Assembly (NCBI RefSeq): GCF_036002505.1
Contig: NZ_DASYTH010000217.1
Location: forward strand, 1 to 64,000
Direction of reading: 5' to 3'
DNA length: 64,000 nucleotides
Source of the DNA: DASYTH01 sp036002505
GTDB lineage: Bacteria; Actinomycetota; Actinomycetes; Mycobacteriales; Pseudonocardiaceae
Part shown: piece by piece, positions 1-8,372 of the stretch
How the letters are laid out: every line of letters begins with the position of its first letter
How positions within the stretch are numbered: position 1 is the first letter of the stretch
Notes under the pieces: generated by a model
Database searches by the model: none
What the model was told of the DNA's origin: nothing
The model's input: only the letters and a program-made list of their open reading frames with translations
Translations under genes and position numbers: made by a program

Positions 1-413
1 CCCGTGCGCGCCTTCGCCTCCCGGAACATCTCCAGCAGCAGACCGCGCACATACGGGTAACGCACCCGGGTCGGCGAGTAGGTGTACCAGGAGAACGCCG
101 CACCCCGCGGACACCCCCGCGGCTCGTACTCCGGGCGATCCGGACCCACCGACGGGTAGTCGGTCTGCTGCGCCTCCCAGGTGATGATCCCGTCCTTGAC
201 GTACACCTTCCACGAGCACGACCCGGTGCAGTTCACCCCGTGCGTCGAGCGCACCACCTTGTCATGGCTCCACCGGTCCCGGTAGAACTCGTCCGCCTGC
301 CGCCCACCGATCTTGTGCAGCGTCCGCAAATCCGGCGATATCTCGGCGCGGGTGAAGAATCGCCGGGTCCGCACCAGAGCGTCCACCAACTCGTTGTCCA
401 AGCCACCGCTCAC
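1..413 (-). CDS. narG: Nitrate reductase alpha subunit, N-terminal part (runs off window)
   Basis: This is the N-terminus of the catalytic molybdenum subunit of membrane-bound respiratory nitrate reductase. The visible 137 residues include the HGVNCTGSCSW stretch, whose His and Cys residues ligand the FS0 [4Fe-4S] cluster in NarG. They also include the family-typical segments YVKDGIITWEAQQTDYP and EPRGCPRGAAFSW. The GTG start at 413 is chosen because GAGGTG lies about 8 nt upstream and the N-terminus VSGGLDNEL precedes the conserved RRFFTRAEISPD segment. The gene follows narK by 21 nt on the same strand and is almost certainly co-transcribed with it. The rest (narHJI expected) lies left of the window. 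Confidence 0.95.
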   Translation of the reverse strand, partial: MSGGLDNELVDALVRTRRFFTRAEISPDLRTLHKIGGRQADEFYRDRWSHDKVVRSTHGVNCTGSCSWKVYVKDGIITWEAQQTDYPSVGPDRPEYEPRGCPRGAAFSWYTYSPTRVRYPYVRGLLLEMFREAKART

Positions 414-434
414 TCCATCACCTCGCACGCTCGG

Positions 435-1664
435 TCACGACGACGCCTGCCGCAACACCTGGACCCGCACGGCGGTCAGCGTGAAGACCAGCAGGCCCGC
501 GGCGACGACCGCCAGCGCCGCCAACCCGAGCGCGTAGGACCCCAGCGCGCCGTACACCGCGCCCATCACCAGCGGCGGCAGGAACCCACCCAGCCCGCCG
601 GCCGCGCCGACCACACCGGTCATCGCCCCCACCCGGTTGGCCGGGGCCAGCAACGCCACCAGCGCGAACACCGCCCCGCTCCCCGCTCCGAGCGCCGCCG
701 CCATGGACAGAAACGCGACCGTGCCCAACGGCATCAACGCCGGCGCGAACGCCTGCAGCGCGGCCCCCGCGGCGACCACACCCAGCGCGAGCCCCAGGAC
801 CCGGACCGGACCCACCCGGTCGGACAACCAGCCACCCAGGGGTCGCATCACCACCGCGACCAGAACGAACCCCGCCATCCGGTTGGCCGCGTCCGCCTGC
901 TCGAGCCCGTACCCGGTCCGCAGGTACGCGGGCAGATACACCGAGAAGGCCACGTATCCACCGAACACCACCGCATACAACACCGACGCCTGCCAGGTCA
1001 CCGCCAACCTGGTGATGTGGACCAGCCGGCGCCACAGCGACTCCACCGGTACCGGCCGCCCCGGCGCGTCGCGCAGCGCCACCGCCGCCACGACCGCGTA
1101 GGCCGCCAGGGCCAGGGCCGTCACCACGAACGGCGTGGCCACCCCGCCCGCGCGCACCAAATTCACGGTCGTCAGCGCACTGATCGCGGTCCCACCCATT
1201 CCCGCACCGAAGACGCCGATGGCCAACCCCCGCCGCTCCGGCGGGAACCAGGCACTCACGAACGGCACCCCCACCGCGAAGGCCGTGCCGCCCACCCCGA
1301 GAAAGAACCCGCCGACCAGCAGCGCCGTCAGCGAGGAATGCCCGACCAGGCCCAGAAACAGCGCCGGCACGATCGTGATCACGGTGATCAGCGGGAACAT
1401 CACCCGCCCGCCGTACCGATCCGTCAACGCCCCCACCGGAATCCGCCCGACCGAGCCCACCACCACCGGTACCGCCACCACCAACGCCTGCTGGAAAGCG
1501 CTCAACCCCAGCGAATCCTTGAACCGCGGGCCCAGCGGGCTCAGCAGCGCCCAGGCCCAGAAGTTCACCGCGAACCCCGTCGTGGCCAGGCCCAGCATCA
1601 TCACCCGCCGGCCGCCGACCGCCGGACCGGCACCAACGCCTCGCGACAGGCCGGTCGTCGTCAT
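435..1664 (-). CDS. narK: Nitrate/nitrite transporter, MFS family, NarK type
   Basis: A 12-helix major-facilitator permease that exchanges or imports nitrate and nitrite for the adjacent nitrate reductase. The sequence shows the hallmark N-terminal FAVNFWAWALLSPLGP helix, the loop motif GRIPVGALTDRYGGR and the NarK signature-like glycine-rich segments GFFLGVGGTAFAVG and GAAGGLGGFLPP. The ATG at 1664 is preferred because AAAGG lies about 10 nt upstream. An in-frame GTG at 1682 would add six residues. Length is about 409 aa, normal for the family. A DosR-box-like palindrome lies about 100 bp upstream, suggesting oxygen-responsive control together with narG. Confidence 0.93.
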   Translation of the reverse strand: MTTTGLSRGVGAGPAVGGRRVMMLGLATTGFAVNFWAWALLSPLGPRFKDSLGLSAFQQALVVAVPVVVGSVGRIPVGALTDRYGGRVMFPLITVITIVPALFLGLVGHSSLTALLVGGFFLGVGGTAFAVGVPFVSAWFPPERRGLAIGVFGAGMGGTAISALTTVNLVRAGGVATPFVVTALALAAYAVVAAVALRDAPGRPVPVESLWRRLVHITRLAVTWQASVLYAVVFGGYVAFSVYLPAYLRTGYGLEQADAANRMAGFVLVAVVMRPLGGWLSDRVGPVRVLGLALGVVAAGAALQAFAPALMPLGTVAFLSMAAALGAGSGAVFALVALLAPANRVGAMTGVVGAAGGLGGFLPPLVMGAVYGALGSYALGLAALAVVAAGLLVFTLTAVRVQVLRQASS

Positions 1665-1763
1665 CCTCACCCCGCCTTTCACCGCGGCCGGCCCTCGGCA
1701 CCGCCCGGGTCAGCCTCCGCCGGCCGGCCGGGGCGTGACAGTGATCAAAGGCTCTCCCGATCA

Positions 1764-1777
1764 GGGACCAACGTCCT
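1764..1777. promoter_or_regulatory. DosR-box-like palindrome upstream of narK
   Basis: The sequence GGGAC-CAAC-GTCCT matches the core of the mycobacterial DosR (DevR) box, GGGAC-N4-GTCCC, with one mismatch. It lies about 100 bp upstream of the narK start. It is one of several similarly spaced sites upstream of dormancy-type genes in the first 10 kb. Confidence 0.5.
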
Positions 1778-1917
1778 CACCCATCTCGGGTCGACTCGGA
1801 CGAGCATCGCGGCCGGCATCCGAGGGACGTTCGGTCGCGACCGGCAGACCGAAGGTCTCTGCCGCGGCGGCCGGCGTGGGCGCAGCGTGGGTTGCGGACA
1901 TAGCCAGGGAGCCGATC

Positions 1918-2205
1918 ATGAGTGACGAAAAGCTGATCATCGATGCCAGCCTGCCCCGCTGGGACGTGGAGATCGCCGAGCACCGACTGGTGCACGCCGC
2001 TCCGGACCGGACCTGGCGAGCCGCCCGCGACCTCGACCTGCTGACCGTGCACACTCCGAAGTGCGGTGAACGACGCTTTCATCACGCCCAGCGCGAGGAA
2101 AGACGCATTCATCGCACCCGGAGGTGCCGCACGACCGGGTGCAGGTTGCTGATCGGTGGCACGTTGGGCACAACCTCGGCGACCGCTTACCGCCCCTTGG
2201 ACTGA
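1918..2205 (+). pseudogene. Truncated SRPBCC-like gene, cut by a palindromic repeat
   Basis: The ORF opens with an ATG behind a GGGAG ribosome site. Its first 46 residues (MSDEKLIIDASLPRWDVEIA, continuing to LDLLTVHTP) look like the conserved N-terminus of an actinobacterial SRPBCC/cyclase-like protein. At about 2058 the reading frame runs into a copy of the long palindrome family. The remaining 49 codons translate the repeat and flanking sequence, with no family resemblance. I infer that the native C-terminus has been lost. A weak GGGAC half-site lies at 1824-1828. The family assignment is from memory of related N-termini and is moderate. Confidence 0.45.
2061..2117. repeat. Long palindrome, ATGAAGG/GTGCGGTGAA family, copy 1
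   Basis: Arms beginning GTGCGGTGAA and ending TTCATCGCAC pair imperfectly over about 20 bp around an 18-nt loop containing ACGCCCAGCGCGAG. The same sequence subtype recurs at 59921-59977. It sits inside the broken SRPBCC-like gene. Confidence 0.7.
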
Positions 2206-2236
2206 TCGGTTGTCGGGCCGGGCCGGTCGAGCCGCG

Positions 2237-2923
2237 TCACCGGAGTCCTTCCTGGACGGGCACGGGCTCGATCGGTTGGCGCAGGATCGTGCGCAGCCGC
2301 TCCGGCTCGGTGCGGCACGGATCATTCAGGTAGATCTCGTGGTGCCGGCCGTGCGGGCGGTAGTCCAGCGCGGCGATTTCCTGGTGCAGCCGGACGATCG
2401 ACGGCCACTCCGTCACGTACGGGCCGACGTGCAGCAACTGGGCGCACCGGCCCTCGGTCCACCGCTCGTAGCGGAGCCGGTCGACGGCCGGCAGGTCCTT
2501 GGCCGACCGGACCCGCGCGACCGCGTCGGTGACGGTTCTGGCATCGAGCGGCTCCGGCTGCACGATCATTGCCTGCCACCGCCAGCACGCCCGGTCGGTG
2601 TCCACCGCGATCGTCTCCCCGCGCACGATCGCCGCCATGGTGTCGGCCAGGTCCGGGTCGTCGACCCACCACAGCGCCTCCAGCGGCGTCATCCGCGGCG
2701 CCCAGCCGTTCCGCTTGCGCAGCTCGAAGTGCGCACCGTAGCTGACCGCGTAGAGAGCCTGAACCGCGGCGCCGAACTCGGGGTCCTCCGGTGCACCCCG
2801 GCCCCTGATCATCAGATAGCCCAGCTCCGGCACGTCCACCAGGTCGATTCGTCGCTGCCGTGCCCGGTAAAGCAAAGCGGGGAGCACATCCTGCACCGTC
2901 ATAACCGCACCGTAGGCATTCAC
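2237..2923 (-). CDS. GyrI-like small-molecule-binding domain protein
   Basis: A 228-residue protein of the actinobacterial GyrI-like (SOUL/AraC-effector-binding fold) family. Recognisable segments are RRIDLVDVPELGYLMIRGRG near the N-terminus, the ALYAVSYGAHF strand-helix, the WRWQAMIVQPEPL core, and HHEIYLNDPCRTEPERLRTI at the C-terminus. Such proteins bind small hydrophobic ligands, and some hydrolyse cyclopropanoid toxins. No DNA-binding domain is fused. The GTG at 2923 is used; an ATG at 2902 is an alternative. A perfect GACCTAGGTC palindrome within a DosR-like site lies 39 bp upstream, placing the gene in the presumed dormancy regulon. Confidence 0.75.
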   Translation of the reverse strand: MNAYGAVMTVQDVLPALLYRARQRRIDLVDVPELGYLMIRGRGAPEDPEFGAAVQALYAVSYGAHFELRKRNGWAPRMTPLEALWWVDDPDLADTMAAIVRGETIAVDTDRACWRWQAMIVQPEPLDARTVTDAVARVRSAKDLPAVDRLRYERWTEGRCAQLLHVGPYVTEWPSIVRLHQEIAALDYRPHGRHHEIYLNDPCRTEPERLRTILRQPIEPVPVQEGLR

Positions 2924-2961
2924 CGTTCCCCCGCGCCGCCGTCGTTGGACCCGTGACGCCG

Positions 2962-2975
2962 GGGACCTAGGTCGG
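2962..2975. promoter_or_regulatory. DosR-box-like site upstream of the GyrI-like gene
   Basis: GGGAC-CTAG-GTCGG: the left half matches GGGAC exactly, the right half has two mismatches to GTCCC, and the centre GACCTAGGTC is a perfect palindrome. It lies 39 bp upstream of the GTG start at 2923. Confidence 0.4.
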
Positions 2976-3054
2976 GTCTCCGACCGGGAGCGGACAAGAC
3001 GCCGAACGGCGGGTGCATCGGCCGATGCACCCGCCGTGTCACGCGGTCACGCGG

Positions 3055-3459
3055 TTACCCGCTGACCGGGATCTGGCGGCCCTTCACCTCCTCCTTGATC
3101 GGCACAGTCACCTCGAGGATGCCGGCGCGGTAGCCGGCCTTGACGTTGCCGGTGTCGGCACCGACGGGCAGCCGGACGCTCCTGGCGAACGATCCGTAGG
3201 AGAACTCACTGTGGGTTTCGTCGTGCTTCTCCTCGGTCCGCTCCGCCGTGACGACCAGGTCGTTGCCTTCCACAGTGACGTGGATGTCCTTCTCCGGGTC
3301 CATCCCCGGCAGCTCCGCACGCAGCACGTAATTGCCGTTGTCCCGGTAGTGCTCGATCCGCGCCAGATGACGATCACCGAACTGGGTGAACGGCCAACCG
3401 CCCTCCAGGACCCGGAACAGGTCCGGGAAGAGGGTCGGATGCGGAACCAGGCTTGTCAC
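3055..3459 (-). CDS. Hsp20/alpha-crystallin family small heat-shock protein
   Basis: An ATP-independent holdase chaperone of 134 aa. The alpha-crystallin domain is complete, from RIEHYRDNGNYVLRAELPGMDPEKDI through SYGSFARSVRLPVGAD to the conserved AGILEVTVPI near the C-terminus. A C-terminal Ile-Pro-Val (IPVSG) provides the I-x-V-like oligomerisation tail. The GTG start at 3459 is preferred over the longer in-frame ORF (to 3573) because AAAGGAG lies 5 nt upstream. The longer N-terminus has no family resemblance. Its mycobacterial counterpart HspX/Acr is the classic DosR-regulated chaperone, fitting the neighbourhood. Confidence 0.93.
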   Translation of the reverse strand: MTSLVPHPTLFPDLFRVLEGGWPFTQFGDRHLARIEHYRDNGNYVLRAELPGMDPEKDIHVTVEGNDLVVTAERTEEKHDETHSEFSYGSFARSVRLPVGADTGNVKAGYRAGILEVTVPIKEEVKGRQIPVSG

Positions 3460-3547
3460 TTCCACTCCTTTCTCCTCGTCTGTCGCTCCACTTTCAGCTA
3501 ACGCCGTCGCCCACCACGCACCCAGAGCGGCACGACCCCAATTACCC

Positions 3548-3561
3548 GGGACCTTCGGATC
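3548..3561. promoter_or_regulatory. Weak DosR-like half-site upstream of hsp20
   Basis: GGGAC-CTTC-GGATC lies about 90 bp upstream of the hsp20 start. The first ten bases (GGGACCTTCG) are identical to the sites at 8877 and, on the other strand, 9610. The right half is poor, so this is a tentative call. Confidence 0.25.
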
Positions 3562-3750
3562 AGGACCGTCCACATCAGACAGAAGGGGTCGGCTGATTCC
3601 CTACCAGACGCGGTAGGTCCGGCTCGACCACGTCCCACAGCAGCCGGACGCGGATCCCGCCCGGCCCACTCGTAGAACGGGATCACCTCACGCAGGAACG
3701 CCTGCAGATCATCTAGTCCATACTGTCGACCCCGTTCGCCGGGCCGCACA

Positions 3751-3764
3751 GGGCCATTGGTCCC
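3751..3764. promoter_or_regulatory. DosR-box-like site upstream of the Rv1733c-like gene
   Basis: GGGCC-ATTG-GTCCC has one mismatch to GGGAC-N4-GTCCC. It lies 51 bp upstream of the TTG start at 3815, almost the same distance as the sites before the DUF1876 and HPF-like genes. Confidence 0.45.
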
Positions 3765-3814
3765 CGTGCCGCCGGGACACCCGTCACGGCCGGTGGGCGA
3801 CCTCGGACTCTGCC

Positions 3815-4183
3815 TTGCCGACGGCCGGTGAGGCGATCGTGGACGGGTCATGTTCCGTCGCAGGGCGAGGAGTGCCGGTCCGGGCACACTGGCTGCTGCC
3901 CGAGGGCACCCGGGTCGGGATCGTGCCGGCCACCAGCGGCCTGCGGGCCGGCGACGAGGCGCAGACTTGGTTGGACCAGAACGGAAACGTCGTCAGCCAG
4001 CCGCTCGACCTCGGCGACGCCACCGCTGCCGGGATCACGGCCGCCGCGCTGATCTGGCTGTCCGCCGTGGGGTTGCTGACCGCCGCCTACTTCGCGGCGG
4101 TCGCCGGCCTCAACCACCACCGGTCGGCCTCCTGGGGCCGCGCGTGGGCCAAGGTCGAGCCGGACTGGAGCCGCCGCGCCTGA
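3815..4183 (+). CDS. Rv1733c-like membrane protein, N-terminally short
   Basis: A 122-residue homologue of the C-terminal two thirds of the actinobacterial Rv1733c family. It contains the extracytoplasmic segment VRAHWLLPEGTRVGIVPATS followed by WLDQNGNVVSQPLDL, one transmembrane helix (about residues 68-96, ITAAALIWLSAVGLLTAAYF) and the signature tail WGRAWAKVEPDWSRR. Full family members are about 190-210 aa with an additional N-terminal helix, which is absent here. The TTG start is uncertain, and the frame is open further upstream without recognisable sequence, so this may be a truncated gene. Rv1733c is DosR-regulated in Mycobacterium tuberculosis. Function is unknown. Confidence 0.65.
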   Translation: MPTAGEAIVDGSCSVAGRGVPVRAHWLLPEGTRVGIVPATSGLRAGDEAQTWLDQNGNVVSQPLDLGDATAAGITAAALIWLSAVGLLTAAYFAAVAGLNHHRSASWGRAWAKVEPDWSRRA

Positions 4184-4231
4184 CCGAGGCGAGCGCGGCC
4201 GGTCCGGCCAGCGTGGTGGCGCGCAACCGTA

Positions 4232-4290
4232 AGTGCCATGAGGGACTCCTTCGGGACGCTGAACACCCCGAAGGAGTCCTTTATGGCACT
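4232..4290. repeat. Long palindrome, ATGAAGG family, copy 2
   Basis: Arms AGTGCCATGAGGGACTCCTT and AAGGAGTCCTTTATGGCACT pair over about 24 bp with few mismatches around an 11-nt loop (ACGCTGAACAC). It lies between the convergent Rv1733c-like gene and the epimerase remnant and may terminate both. It could act as a bidirectional terminator. Confidence 0.75.
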
Positions 4291-4309
4291 AGCCCCGCCC
4301 GAGCGCTTC

Positions 4310-4534
4310 ACGAGGTGCTTCCCCTGCGGTGTAACGGGGTTTCCATCTCGAGGGTGTACAGGTTGTGTACGTCGCCGCGCCGGTAGTCCATTTGGACCAG
4401 CCGCGCGCGGCCGGATCGAATGGGCGGCGGGCTGTGCCGATGATCCACTCGATCCGGCCGTCCGCCTGCAGGAGCGGGACCAGCCCGAACCCGAACGTTC
4501 CGGTCGGGCCGGTCACCGCAACGGTCAGACCGCA
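4310..4534 (-). pseudogene. NAD-dependent epimerase/dehydratase, N-terminal remnant with frameshift
   Basis: Translation gives a Rossmann start (LTVAVTGPTGTFGFGLVPLL, then QADGRIEWIIGTARRPFDPA) typical of SDR-type NAD-dependent epimerases. The glycine motif TGPTGTFG is visible. After RGWSK the family continuation MDYRRGDVHNLY is found only in a shifted frame, so there is an indel near 4392. No further homologous sequence is present: about 75 of an expected 300 or more residues remain. The remnant abuts the palindrome at 4232-4290. Confidence 0.6.
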
Positions 4535-4554
4535 CTCGGCTGAGGCGGTCGGCA

Positions 4555-5817
4555 TCAGCTGGCCAGCCACCGGGAGCCGGCCCGCAGACCGAGCTCCATC
4601 GCCCGCCAGGGGGCGCCGGCGTGGAACGGCCGCCCACGGCGGAACCGCATCGGCAGGTACAGGCCGAGGGTCTTCTTGCCCAGGCGCCAGATCTTCCCGG
4701 TGCCGACCCGGTAGGCCTCCGGGGCCGCCGGGTCCACCGCGACCGGTGCGGCCGCATCACCGGTCAGGATGAGCGGAACCTGGGCGAAGGTCGCCTTGTC
4801 GAGCATCTCCATGACGCACATGCTGACCGGCTCGAACACACTGTCCGGTGTGGACCCCCGGACCTCCGCGGCGATGGTGCCGGCCACCGCGTCGGCCTGC
4901 AGGAACGCCAGGAACGCCTGCTTGACCGGGAAGTCACCGGCATCACCGGGCGCGAAGATCTCCGGATGGCCGGCGACCGCCCGGGTGCCCGGATCGCAGG
5001 CGAGGAACCCGCGGTCATCGGCGGGCAGACCGTCGTAGCGCACCGCGGCGACGTAGGGCGGGAAGGCGACCAGCAGGTCGAACTCCCGCTCCGTGCCGTC
5101 GGAGTAGGCCACCTGCCCGTCGCCCACCTTGGTCACCACCGCGCCGGTGTGCCCGTGGATCTCGCGGTCGGCGAACTCGGCGGTCACCACCTCGTCCAGG
5201 CGCGGCCCGAACGCCTGGATGAACGAGCGCTCGTAGGTGGTGAACGTGATGTCCACCTCGTGCCGAACGTCGCGCCGGCGCAGCCAGGTGTCCAGCATGA
5301 ACACGAGTTCGTAGAGCGGTCCGGCGCACTTGTTGTTGGGCGGCACCAGGAACAGCACGCGTTGCGGCCGGCCGTGGGCGGCGTGCTGGGCCACCCACTG
5401 CAGGGCCTCGCCCAGCCGGTGCATCTGGGCCGGGGTCCAGATCTGGTGCGCGTGCTCGGCCATCCCGGGGATCTCCTCCGGGCGCATGGTGGCCCCGGTG
5501 GCGATCACCAGCCGGTCGTAGTGGATCGGCAGGCCGCGGCTGGCGTGCACCACGCCCCGGTCCGGGTCGATCCCCTCGACGGCGCCGATCCGGTGGGTGA
5601 TGTGCTGGCGCGCCAGCGGTTTGCGCAGCGGGATGTGCAGTGGTCCCTCGGCGCCGCCGAACGGCAGGTAGATCGTGTTCGGCTTGAACAGGAAGTCGTC
5701 CCGGTCGGACACCAGGGTCACCCGGACCTGGTCGTCGTCCAGCAGCGACCGCAACAGGAACGCGGTCTCCAATCCGGCGAACCCACTTCCCAGCACCGCG
5801 ACACGGGTCGGGGGCAT
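4555..5817 (-). CDS. FAD-dependent oxidoreductase, sulfide:quinone oxidoreductase-like
   Basis: A 420-residue pyridine-nucleotide-disulfide-type flavoprotein, probably a membrane-peripheral quinone reductase. It has the N-terminal FAD dinucleotide-binding motif VLGSGFAGLETAFLL, the second GxGxxG-region segment YDRLVIATGATMRPEEIPG, and the FAD-closing motif HPEIFAPGDAG. The KQAFLAFLQAD region is typical of SQR-like proteins. Cysteines include NNKCAGPLYE in mid-protein and SMCVMEM near the C-terminus. I cannot confirm the full SQR catalytic Cys set. The ATG at 5817 is supported by AAGGAGAAAGCC. It starts 10 nt after the ppsA stop, so the two form an operon. Confidence 0.8.
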   Translation of the reverse strand: MPPTRVAVLGSGFAGLETAFLLRSLLDDDQVRVTLVSDRDDFLFKPNTIYLPFGGAEGPLHIPLRKPLARQHITHRIGAVEGIDPDRGVVHASRGLPIHYDRLVIATGATMRPEEIPGMAEHAHQIWTPAQMHRLGEALQWVAQHAAHGRPQRVLFLVPPNNKCAGPLYELVFMLDTWLRRRDVRHEVDITFTTYERSFIQAFGPRLDEVVTAEFADREIHGHTGAVVTKVGDGQVAYSDGTEREFDLLVAFPPYVAAVRYDGLPADDRGFLACDPGTRAVAGHPEIFAPGDAGDFPVKQAFLAFLQADAVAGTIAAEVRGSTPDSVFEPVSMCVMEMLDKATFAQVPLILTGDAAAPVAVDPAAPEAYRVGTGKIWRLGKKTLGLYLPMRFRRGRPFHAGAPWRAMELGLRAGSRWLAS

Positions 5818-5827
5818 GGCTTTCTCC

Positions 5828-8104
5828 TTACCGTTCAGGGGTGCGCAGCGCACCGTCGAGCAGCAGCCGGCGTTCGGCGGCGGCGATGGTGGCCCGGGCG
5901 ACACAGACGACGTCGGGGTTGACCGAGATCGACGTGATGCCCATGCGCACCAGGCGCTCGGCGAAACCGAGCTGGGTGGACGGCGCCTGCCCGCACAGGG
6001 AACTGGTGATGCCCAGGCGGCGGGCGGTGCCGACGATCTGACCGATGGCGTCGAGCACGGCCGGGTCGGACTCGTCGAACAGCTCCGCGCAGGTCTCCGA
6101 GTCGCGGTCCACGCCGAGCATGAGCTGGGTGAGGTCGTTGCTGCCGATGGACACTCCGTCGATGCCGAGCCCGACGTACTCGGGCAGCCAGTGCACGACG
6201 GAGGGGACCTCGGCCATGACCCAGCGGTGCATGCCGCGGTGCCGCCCCAGCGGGCTGGCGTCGATCAGCTCCAGGCAGGCCTCCAGCTCCCACTTCGTGC
6301 GCACGAAGGGGATCATCAGGTGCAGGTTCGGGGTGTGCTCTCGCACCCGGGCCAGCGCGCTGAGCTCCAGGGTGAACAGCTCGGGCTCGCGGACGTAGCG
6401 GTAGCAGCCCCGGTAGCCGATCATCGGGTTGCTCTCCTGCGCCTCATAGGCCTCGCCGCCGGTCAGGCCACGGAACTCGTTGGTGCGGAAGTCAATCGCC
6501 CGGTAGATCACCGGCCGCGGGTTGAACGCCTGGGTGATCCGCAGCAGCGAGCGGGACATCGCCGACACGAACTTCTCCTGCCCACCGTTCGCCAGCAGGT
6601 CCCGCGGGTGCTGGCCGCCGAGGGCCTCGGTCAGCATGAACTCCGCTCGCAGCAGACCCACGCCGTCAACCGGAAGCGCCGCAACGGCTTCCGCCCGCTC
6701 CGCGATGGCCAGGTTCACGTACACCTTGGTGCCGGTGGACTCCACCGCGGCCGGCGCCACCGCCACGACGGGCGCGGTCGTGGTGCTCTTCCGGGTCTGG
6801 TCGCCGGCAAGGACCTCACCCAGCGAACCGTCCACAGTGACCAGTTGGCCGTCGGTCAGGTCGGTGGTCGCGGTGCCGGTGCCGACCACGCACGGCACGC
6901 CCAGCTCGCGGGCCACGATCGCCGCGTGGCAGGTCATCCCGCCGCTGTCGGTCACCAGCGCGCCGGCCCGGCGCATCGTCGGCACCCAGTCCGGGTTGGT
7001 CATCGGCGCCACCAGCACCTCACCGTCGCGCAGCCGCTTTCCCTGCTGCGGCACGGTCAGCACCCGCACCGTCCCGGCCACCCGGCCCGGCGACGCGGCC
7101 AGACCGCTCACCAGCGGCTCCAGGTCGGCCGGCTCGGACTCCTCGGCCTTGGCCGTGCCGAGCGTGGTGATCGGCCGGGCCTGCACCAACCAGGTGCGGC
7201 CGTCCTCGATCGCCCACTCCACATCCTGCGGCGACCCGTAGTGCGCCTCGACCGCCGCCGCCAACCGGGCCACCTCCAGAATCTGGTCGTCGGTGAGCAC
7301 CCGGGCGGTGGCGGTGTCCTCATCGAGATCGATCCGCACGTCCCCGCCATCCGGGCCGCGGACCAGCTGGTAGGCCTGTCTGCCCACCCGGGTCCGCAGC
7401 ACCCGCAAACCGTCCTTGGCCAGCACGTAGGTGTCCGGCTCAACCGACCCGCTCACCACGACCTCGCCCAGCCCCAGCGCACCCTCGACCACGATCTGGT
7501 CCACGTTGCCGTTGCTGGGATCGGCGGTGAACGCCACGCCGGACCGCTCGGACTTCACCATTTTCTGGACGACCACGGCGATCGCCGGCTCGGCATTGAA
7601 TCCCCGGCTGGCCCGGTAGGCCACCACCCGGGCACCGAACAGCGACGCCCAGCAGTCCACCACCCGGCCGATCAGGTCGTCGGCTCCGCGCACGTTGGTG
7701 AACGTCGCGTTCATCCCGGCGAACGAGGCATCGGCGCCGTCCTCTCCCGTCGCCGACGAGCGCACCGCCACATACAGGTCACTGCCCAGGTTCTGGTAGG
7801 CGGCCAGCACCTGCTCCCGCGCCTGCGGGCTCATCCCCGCCTTGACCACCAACTCCTGCATCCGCTCACTCGCCGCGGCCAACCTGTCCTCGTCCACCAG
7901 GGACATGGCCTCGTCGTGCGCCGCGGCGAGCTCGGCGCGCACCCCGGCACGCTCCATCGAATCCAGATAAGCGTCTCGCAACACGACGAACCCCGGCGGC
8001 ACCGGCAGCTCGGCCGACACCAACTCCCCCAGGTTCGCGCCCTTGCCACCGGCCTCCTCGGCGTCGGTGACCCGAATGTGAGCGAAATCCCGCACGTAGC
8101 CCAT
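5828..8104 (-). CDS. ppsA: Phosphoenolpyruvate synthase (pyruvate, water dikinase)
   Basis: Converts pyruvate, ATP and water to PEP, AMP and phosphate in gluconeogenesis (EC 2.7.9.2). The 758 residues show the three expected domains. The N-terminal ATP-grasp part has GGKGANLGEL and RSSATGEDGADASFAGMN. The central swivelling domain carries the catalytic histidine in SGGMTCHAAIVARELGVPCVVGTGTAT. The C-terminal PEP-binding barrel has LLRAEFML and SIGSNDLTQLMLGVDRDS. The ATG at 8104 is supported by GAGGAAG 4 nt upstream. A perfect GGGAC-N4-GTCCC palindrome lies about 110 bp upstream. Linkage with an SQR-like gene suggests metabolic rerouting under low oxygen, which is inference. Confidence 0.93.
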   Translation of the reverse strand: MGYVRDFAHIRVTDAEEAGGKGANLGELVSAELPVPPGFVVLRDAYLDSMERAGVRAELAAAHDEAMSLVDEDRLAAASERMQELVVKAGMSPQAREQVLAAYQNLGSDLYVAVRSSATGEDGADASFAGMNATFTNVRGADDLIGRVVDCWASLFGARVVAYRASRGFNAEPAIAVVVQKMVKSERSGVAFTADPSNGNVDQIVVEGALGLGEVVVSGSVEPDTYVLAKDGLRVLRTRVGRQAYQLVRGPDGGDVRIDLDEDTATARVLTDDQILEVARLAAAVEAHYGSPQDVEWAIEDGRTWLVQARPITTLGTAKAEESEPADLEPLVSGLAASPGRVAGTVRVLTVPQQGKRLRDGEVLVAPMTNPDWVPTMRRAGALVTDSGGMTCHAAIVARELGVPCVVGTGTATTDLTDGQLVTVDGSLGEVLAGDQTRKSTTTAPVVAVAPAAVESTGTKVYVNLAIAERAEAVAALPVDGVGLLRAEFMLTEALGGQHPRDLLANGGQEKFVSAMSRSLLRITQAFNPRPVIYRAIDFRTNEFRGLTGGEAYEAQESNPMIGYRGCYRYVREPELFTLELSALARVREHTPNLHLMIPFVRTKWELEACLELIDASPLGRHRGMHRWVMAEVPSVVHWLPEYVGLGIDGVSIGSNDLTQLMLGVDRDSETCAELFDESDPAVLDAIGQIVGTARRLGITSSLCGQAPSTQLGFAERLVRMGITSISVNPDVVCVARATIAAAERRLLLDGALRTPER

Positions 8105-8211
8105 AACTTCCTCGATTCCGTCAACAATCCTGCCTCTACCGTGCTGGACCCCGCGCCCGCGCGTGAGAGTCCGACGGACCCCGCGACCACACCGCTCGTC
8201 CCTGCCGACCC

Positions 8212-8225
8212 GGGACCTCCGTCCC
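8212..8225. promoter_or_regulatory. Perfect DosR-core palindrome upstream of ppsA
   Basis: GGGAC-CTCC-GTCCC is an exact match to the symmetrical GGGAC-N4-GTCCC core of the DosR box. It lies about 110 bp upstream of the ppsA ATG. Confidence 0.55.
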
Positions 8226-8372
8226 TGTCGGGCCAGACCGCGCCGGCGGTCCCGCTCGCACCGGGTCTCCTGTTCTGCCACCTCGGCCGGCCACGGCGGA
8301 AGGTGAAGGTACGCCAGGAGTACGAGTGGCCTATGCCGGCGCGATAGCGTCCAAAGGACTTTGGTTCGTCTG

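Noticed and set aside
3498..3887. Minus-strand 129-codon frame containing DDLQAFLREVIPFYEWAGRD
   Set aside because: A short stretch looks protein-like and continues in a second frame (RVRLLWDVVEPDLPRLVG). It may be a tiny remnant of an unknown gene, but I cannot name a family or define ends.
5675..8347. Plus-strand open frame of 890 codons opposite ppsA and the flavoprotein gene
   Set aside because: The translation is low-complexity (rich in Gly, His, Arg, Gln) without domains and mirrors real genes on the other strand. Such antisense frames are normal at this GC content. The same holds for 28255-31515, 38281-40830 and 240-1925.
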